Source of the DNA: JAJXWB01 sp047971685
GTDB taxonomy: Bacteria > Pseudomonadota > Alphaproteobacteria > Rhizobiales > Beijerinckiaceae
Assembly: GCA_047971685.1 (NCBI GenBank)
Contig: JBKDZW010000066.1
Span: forward strand, 1 to 16,275
Direction: 5' to 3'
DNA length: 16,275 bases
Made by a program: the position numbers and the translations under genes. Below are positions 14,954 through 16,275 of the stretch, in pieces. The first letter of the stretch is position 1; each line of letters opens with the position of its first letter. A model generated the notes under the pieces. That model did no database searches. It was not told where the DNA came from and was given only the letters and a program-made list of their open reading frames with translations.

Positions 14954-15082
14954 TCTTCCCTCCCCTTAAGGCCACGACGGCCATTTATATTTCTTATATT
15001 TCGACGCGCGCTTTTCGCGCTCTCGTTAGTTTACGCACCTGACGCTTGAGTTTGCGCCCCTGAGGCTTGTCCGTTTTGCGCG
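14954..15082 (-). promoter_or_regulatory. Spacer between boxR and binding-protein gene with possible promoter or leader
   Basis: This 129-bp gap has a small GC stem GCGCG (15006-15010)/CGCGC (15016-15020), then on the minus strand an AT-rich run containing TATAAG (14998-14993) and TATAAA (14989-14984), and a strong Shine-Dalgarno sequence. These could be -10 elements of a promoter serving the transporter, but no matching -35 is seen. The stem could instead be a weak terminator of boxR. The transporter may simply be cotranscribed with boxR. Confidence 0.3.
15028..15069. repeat. Imperfect 21-bp tandem repeat 3' of boxR
   Basis: Copies 15028-15048 and 15049-15069 agree at 18 of 21 positions, and a more degenerate third copy may extend into the boxR stop region. 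It lies just downstream of the boxR stop codon and is non-coding in the boxR frame. Confidence 0.55.
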
Positions 15083-16114
15083 TCAGACGCGATTGCGCGA
15101 CTGCCAGGGGCAGCCGGACTGGCAATAGCTTTGAATGGCGCGCAGCAAAGCGGCAAGGCTTTGTTCGACGCTTGCGTTGCTCGTATCCAGATCGATCCGC
15201 GCGCGCGAATAAAAGGGCTCGCGACTCTGGAGGATGGTGATGAGTTCGCTCATCGCCGCCTTGTCTGCGCCCATCGGCCTGAGATCGCCCTGGTTTCGCA
15301 CGCGACTCATGTGTTCTGCGGGGCTGGCCTTCAGCCAGATGGTGAAGAAATTCGCCAGCAGGCGCTCGAAGGAAACGAGTTCGGAGACGATGCCGCCGCC
15401 GGTCGCCAGCAGCATGGGGCCGGGCTCGGCGATCAGCCGTTCGAGGGCGGCCGCTTCGTAGCGGCGATAGCCGTCCTGACCGTAGAGCGAAAACACTTCG
15501 CCGACCGAAAAACCCGCCTCGCTCTCGATTTCCTTGTTGAGTTCGACAAAGCGCCAGCCGAGCTTTTCGGCGGCCAGACGCCCGAGCGTCGATTTGCCGG
15601 CGCCGCGCAGGCCGATCAGCGCCACGCGGTCCACGGCGATATGGGGCAGGCGTCCGCGTTCGACCGGCAGGCCGCCGAGCACGGCCTTCGCATCCGCGAT
15701 CATGGCCGGCGTCGCCTTGCGCAGCAATTCGCGAATCAGGAGCCAGTCCTGCGGCTGCCGCGCGGTTTCGGCCACGAAATCCTCGACAGGCGCGCCGGTC
15801 GCCTCGGCCACCCGGCGCAAAAGGACGATGGAGACATTGCCCTGCCCGCTTTCGAGCTGGGCGATATAGCGTTCCGAAACGCTCGAAGCCTGCGCCAGAA
15901 CCTTGCGCGACATGCCGCGCACCGCGCGCATCGAGCGCACACGCTGGCCGAGTTCGATCAGATAGGCCTCGACGTCGTCGTCGCGCTTGCCCGCGTTTTT
16001 CGCGCGAGGAACGACGCCGGACGCAGCGGAGCCGGCCCGGACGAGACCCGAAGGACTGTCCCTGCCTGTCCGCTCCCTCGGAGCGCGGTCGGTCTGGTCG
16101 AAATGTTTGTTCAT
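15083..16114 (-). CDS. boxR: BoxR/BzdR-type transcriptional regulator (XRE helix-turn-helix plus shikimate-kinase-like domain)
   Basis: A 343-residue cytoplasmic regulator. Residues 1-45 are a charged, probably disordered extension; 50-115 form an XRE-type helix-turn-helix (LGQRVRSMRAVRGMSRKVLA at 55-74, SVSERYIAQLESGQGNVSI at 78-96); about 160-330 form a shikimate-kinase-like domain with Walker A GLRGAGKST (168-176), YRRYE (216-220) and ATGGGIV (237-243). This architecture defines BzdR/BoxR, repressors of anaerobic and box-type aerobic benzoate pathways that respond to benzoyl-CoA. The shikimate-binding acidic pair of true kinases is altered (ELNKEIE, 191-197), fitting a ligand-sensing rather than catalytic role. 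Divergent from bclA and upstream of the ABC transporter genes, so it likely controls both. AAGGG upstream supports the ATG at 16114. Confidence 0.93.
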   Translation of the reverse strand: MNKHFDQTDRAPRERTGRDSPSGLVRAGSAASGVVPRAKNAGKRDDDVEAYLIELGQRVRSMRAVRGMSRKVLAQASSVSERYIAQLESGQGNVSIVLLRRVAEATGAPVEDFVAETARQPQDWLLIRELLRKATPAMIADAKAVLGGLPVERGRLPHIAVDRVALIGLRGAGKSTLGRLAAEKLGWRFVELNKEIESEAGFSVGEVFSLYGQDGYRRYEAAALERLIAEPGPMLLATGGGIVSELVSFERLLANFFTIWLKASPAEHMSRVRNQGDLRPMGADKAAMSELITILQSREPFYSRARIDLDTSNASVEQSLAALLRAIQSYCQSGCPWQSRNRV

Positions 16115-16132
16115 TACGGGCCCTTATGAAAA

Positions 16133-16161
16133 ATACTACAAACGCGCTTGACACTCTGCAA
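16133..16161 (-). promoter_or_regulatory. boxR: Possible boxR promoter
   Basis: Minus-strand TTGCAG (16161-16156) and TAGTAT (16138-16133) are 17 bp apart, matching three and four of six consensus positions. The spacing to the boxR start leaves a leader of about 12-15 nt. The -35 contains TGCA (16157-16160), which is also in the spacer of the divergent bclA promoter. Confidence 0.4.
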
Positions 16162-16176
16162 GCCGAAAGCGCAAAT
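16148..16176 (+). promoter_or_regulatory. bclA: Possible bclA promoter overlapping the boxR promoter
   Basis: A perfect -35 TTGACA (16148-16153) is followed after 17 bp by a weak -10 GCAAAT (16171-16176), three of six matches. The spacer contains TGCA (16157-16160), the core recognised by BzdR/BoxR-type repressors in Azoarcus. Just downstream is the 12-bp perfect palindrome GAAATATATTTC (16180-16191), between the probable start point and the coding region, a good place for a repressor to act. Confidence 0.5.
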
Positions 16177-16179
16177 CTG

Positions 16180-16191
16180 GAAATATATTTC
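16180..16191. promoter_or_regulatory. Palindrome GAAATATATTTC in bclA leader, possible operator
   Basis: A perfect 12-bp AT-rich palindrome 20 bp upstream of the bclA start and just after the predicted transcription start region. It differs from the surrounding GC-rich sequence. It could be an operator for BoxR or another regulator; alternatively AT-richness near a promoter explains it. Confidence 0.35.
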
Positions 16192-16211
16192 AGCACCGGG
16201 GAGGGGCGAGT

Positions 16212-16275
16212 ATGACCCGTTATAACGCGTGCGAAGCTTTGCTCGACCGCGAGGTGGCGGCAGGGCGCGGCGACA
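16212..16275 (+). CDS. bclA: Probable benzoate-CoA ligase, 5' end only
   Basis: Only 21 codons are in the window, starting at ATG 16212 after a strong GGGGAGGGG Shine-Dalgarno region. The visible peptide YNACEALLDREVAAGRGD (4-21) resembles the N-terminus of benzoate-CoA ligase-family proteins (a YNA/FNA start followed by LLDRxVxxGRGDK). These enzymes activate benzoate to benzoyl-CoA with ATP, the first step of the box pathway and the source of the BoxR inducer. The assignment relies on this short match plus divergence from boxR. Another acyl-CoA synthetase remains possible. Confidence 0.6.
   Translation, partial: MTRYNACEALLDREVAAGRGD

Noticed and set aside
14994..16196. Alternative 400-codon minus-strand frame overlapping boxR
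   Set aside because: Its product is Arg-rich and lacks domains, whereas the boxR frame shows clear helix-turn-helix and P-loop motifs.

Overview
The window is a GC-rich, densely packed stretch of chromosome-like DNA, most consistent with an alphaproteobacterium of the Hyphomicrobiales/Rhizobiales type. The reasons are strong G/C bias at third codon positions, several TRAP and branched-chain-type (HAAT) ABC transporters, a fused LivM-LivG subunit, a BoxR-type regulator, and a small dispersed intergenic repeat. The genus cannot be fixed from sequence reading alone. The theme is uptake of organic acids and aromatic acids.

Left part (1-5832). A fumarylacetoacetate-hydrolase-family gene runs off the left edge on the minus strand. 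It is divergent from a plus-strand run: a TRAP transporter (binding protein 1211-2263, small permease 2390-2914, large permease 2922-4220), a small GNAT acetyltransferase (4309-4572) and an ArsB/SLC13-like membrane transporter (4582-5832). The 374-bp divergent spacer (837-1210) holds two AT-rich palindromes and one copy of an intergenic repeat.

Middle part (5841-9256, minus strand). A second, unrelated TRAP system of classical C4-dicarboxylate type, dctP-dctQ-dctM, converges on the ArsB-like gene with only 8 bp between stop codons. A 261-bp structured spacer separates dctP from dctQ and carries the second copy of the repeat.

Right part (9392-16275). Reading leftwards on the minus strand: boxR (XRE helix-turn-helix plus shikimate-kinase-like domain), a periplasmic binding protein, a LivH-type permease, a LivM-LivG fusion, a LivF-type ATPase and a glutathione S-transferase. 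Divergent from boxR, the first 21 codons of a probable benzoate-CoA ligase (bclA) are visible at the right edge. BoxR regulators sense benzoyl-CoA in the aerobic box pathway of benzoate degradation, so the ABC transporter is most likely a benzoate/aromatic-acid importer, and the box enzymes probably lie to the right of the window.

Recurring design. In all three transporter operons the gene for the abundant periplasmic binding protein comes first and is followed by a 126-261 bp spacer full of stem-loops before the membrane genes. The downstream genes in the two minus-strand operons are tightly coupled (ATGA or 1-nt spacing). This suggests post-transcriptional tuning of binding protein over permease. 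Three short tandem duplications (33, 24 and about 21 bp) lie in an N-terminal extension, an interdomain linker and a 3' flank. I found no tRNA, rRNA, CRISPR, insertion sequence or phage gene, and nothing that clearly amounts to an undescribed system. The best leads are the structured spacers, the dispersed repeat and the unassigned substrates of the first TRAP system and the ArsB-like protein.
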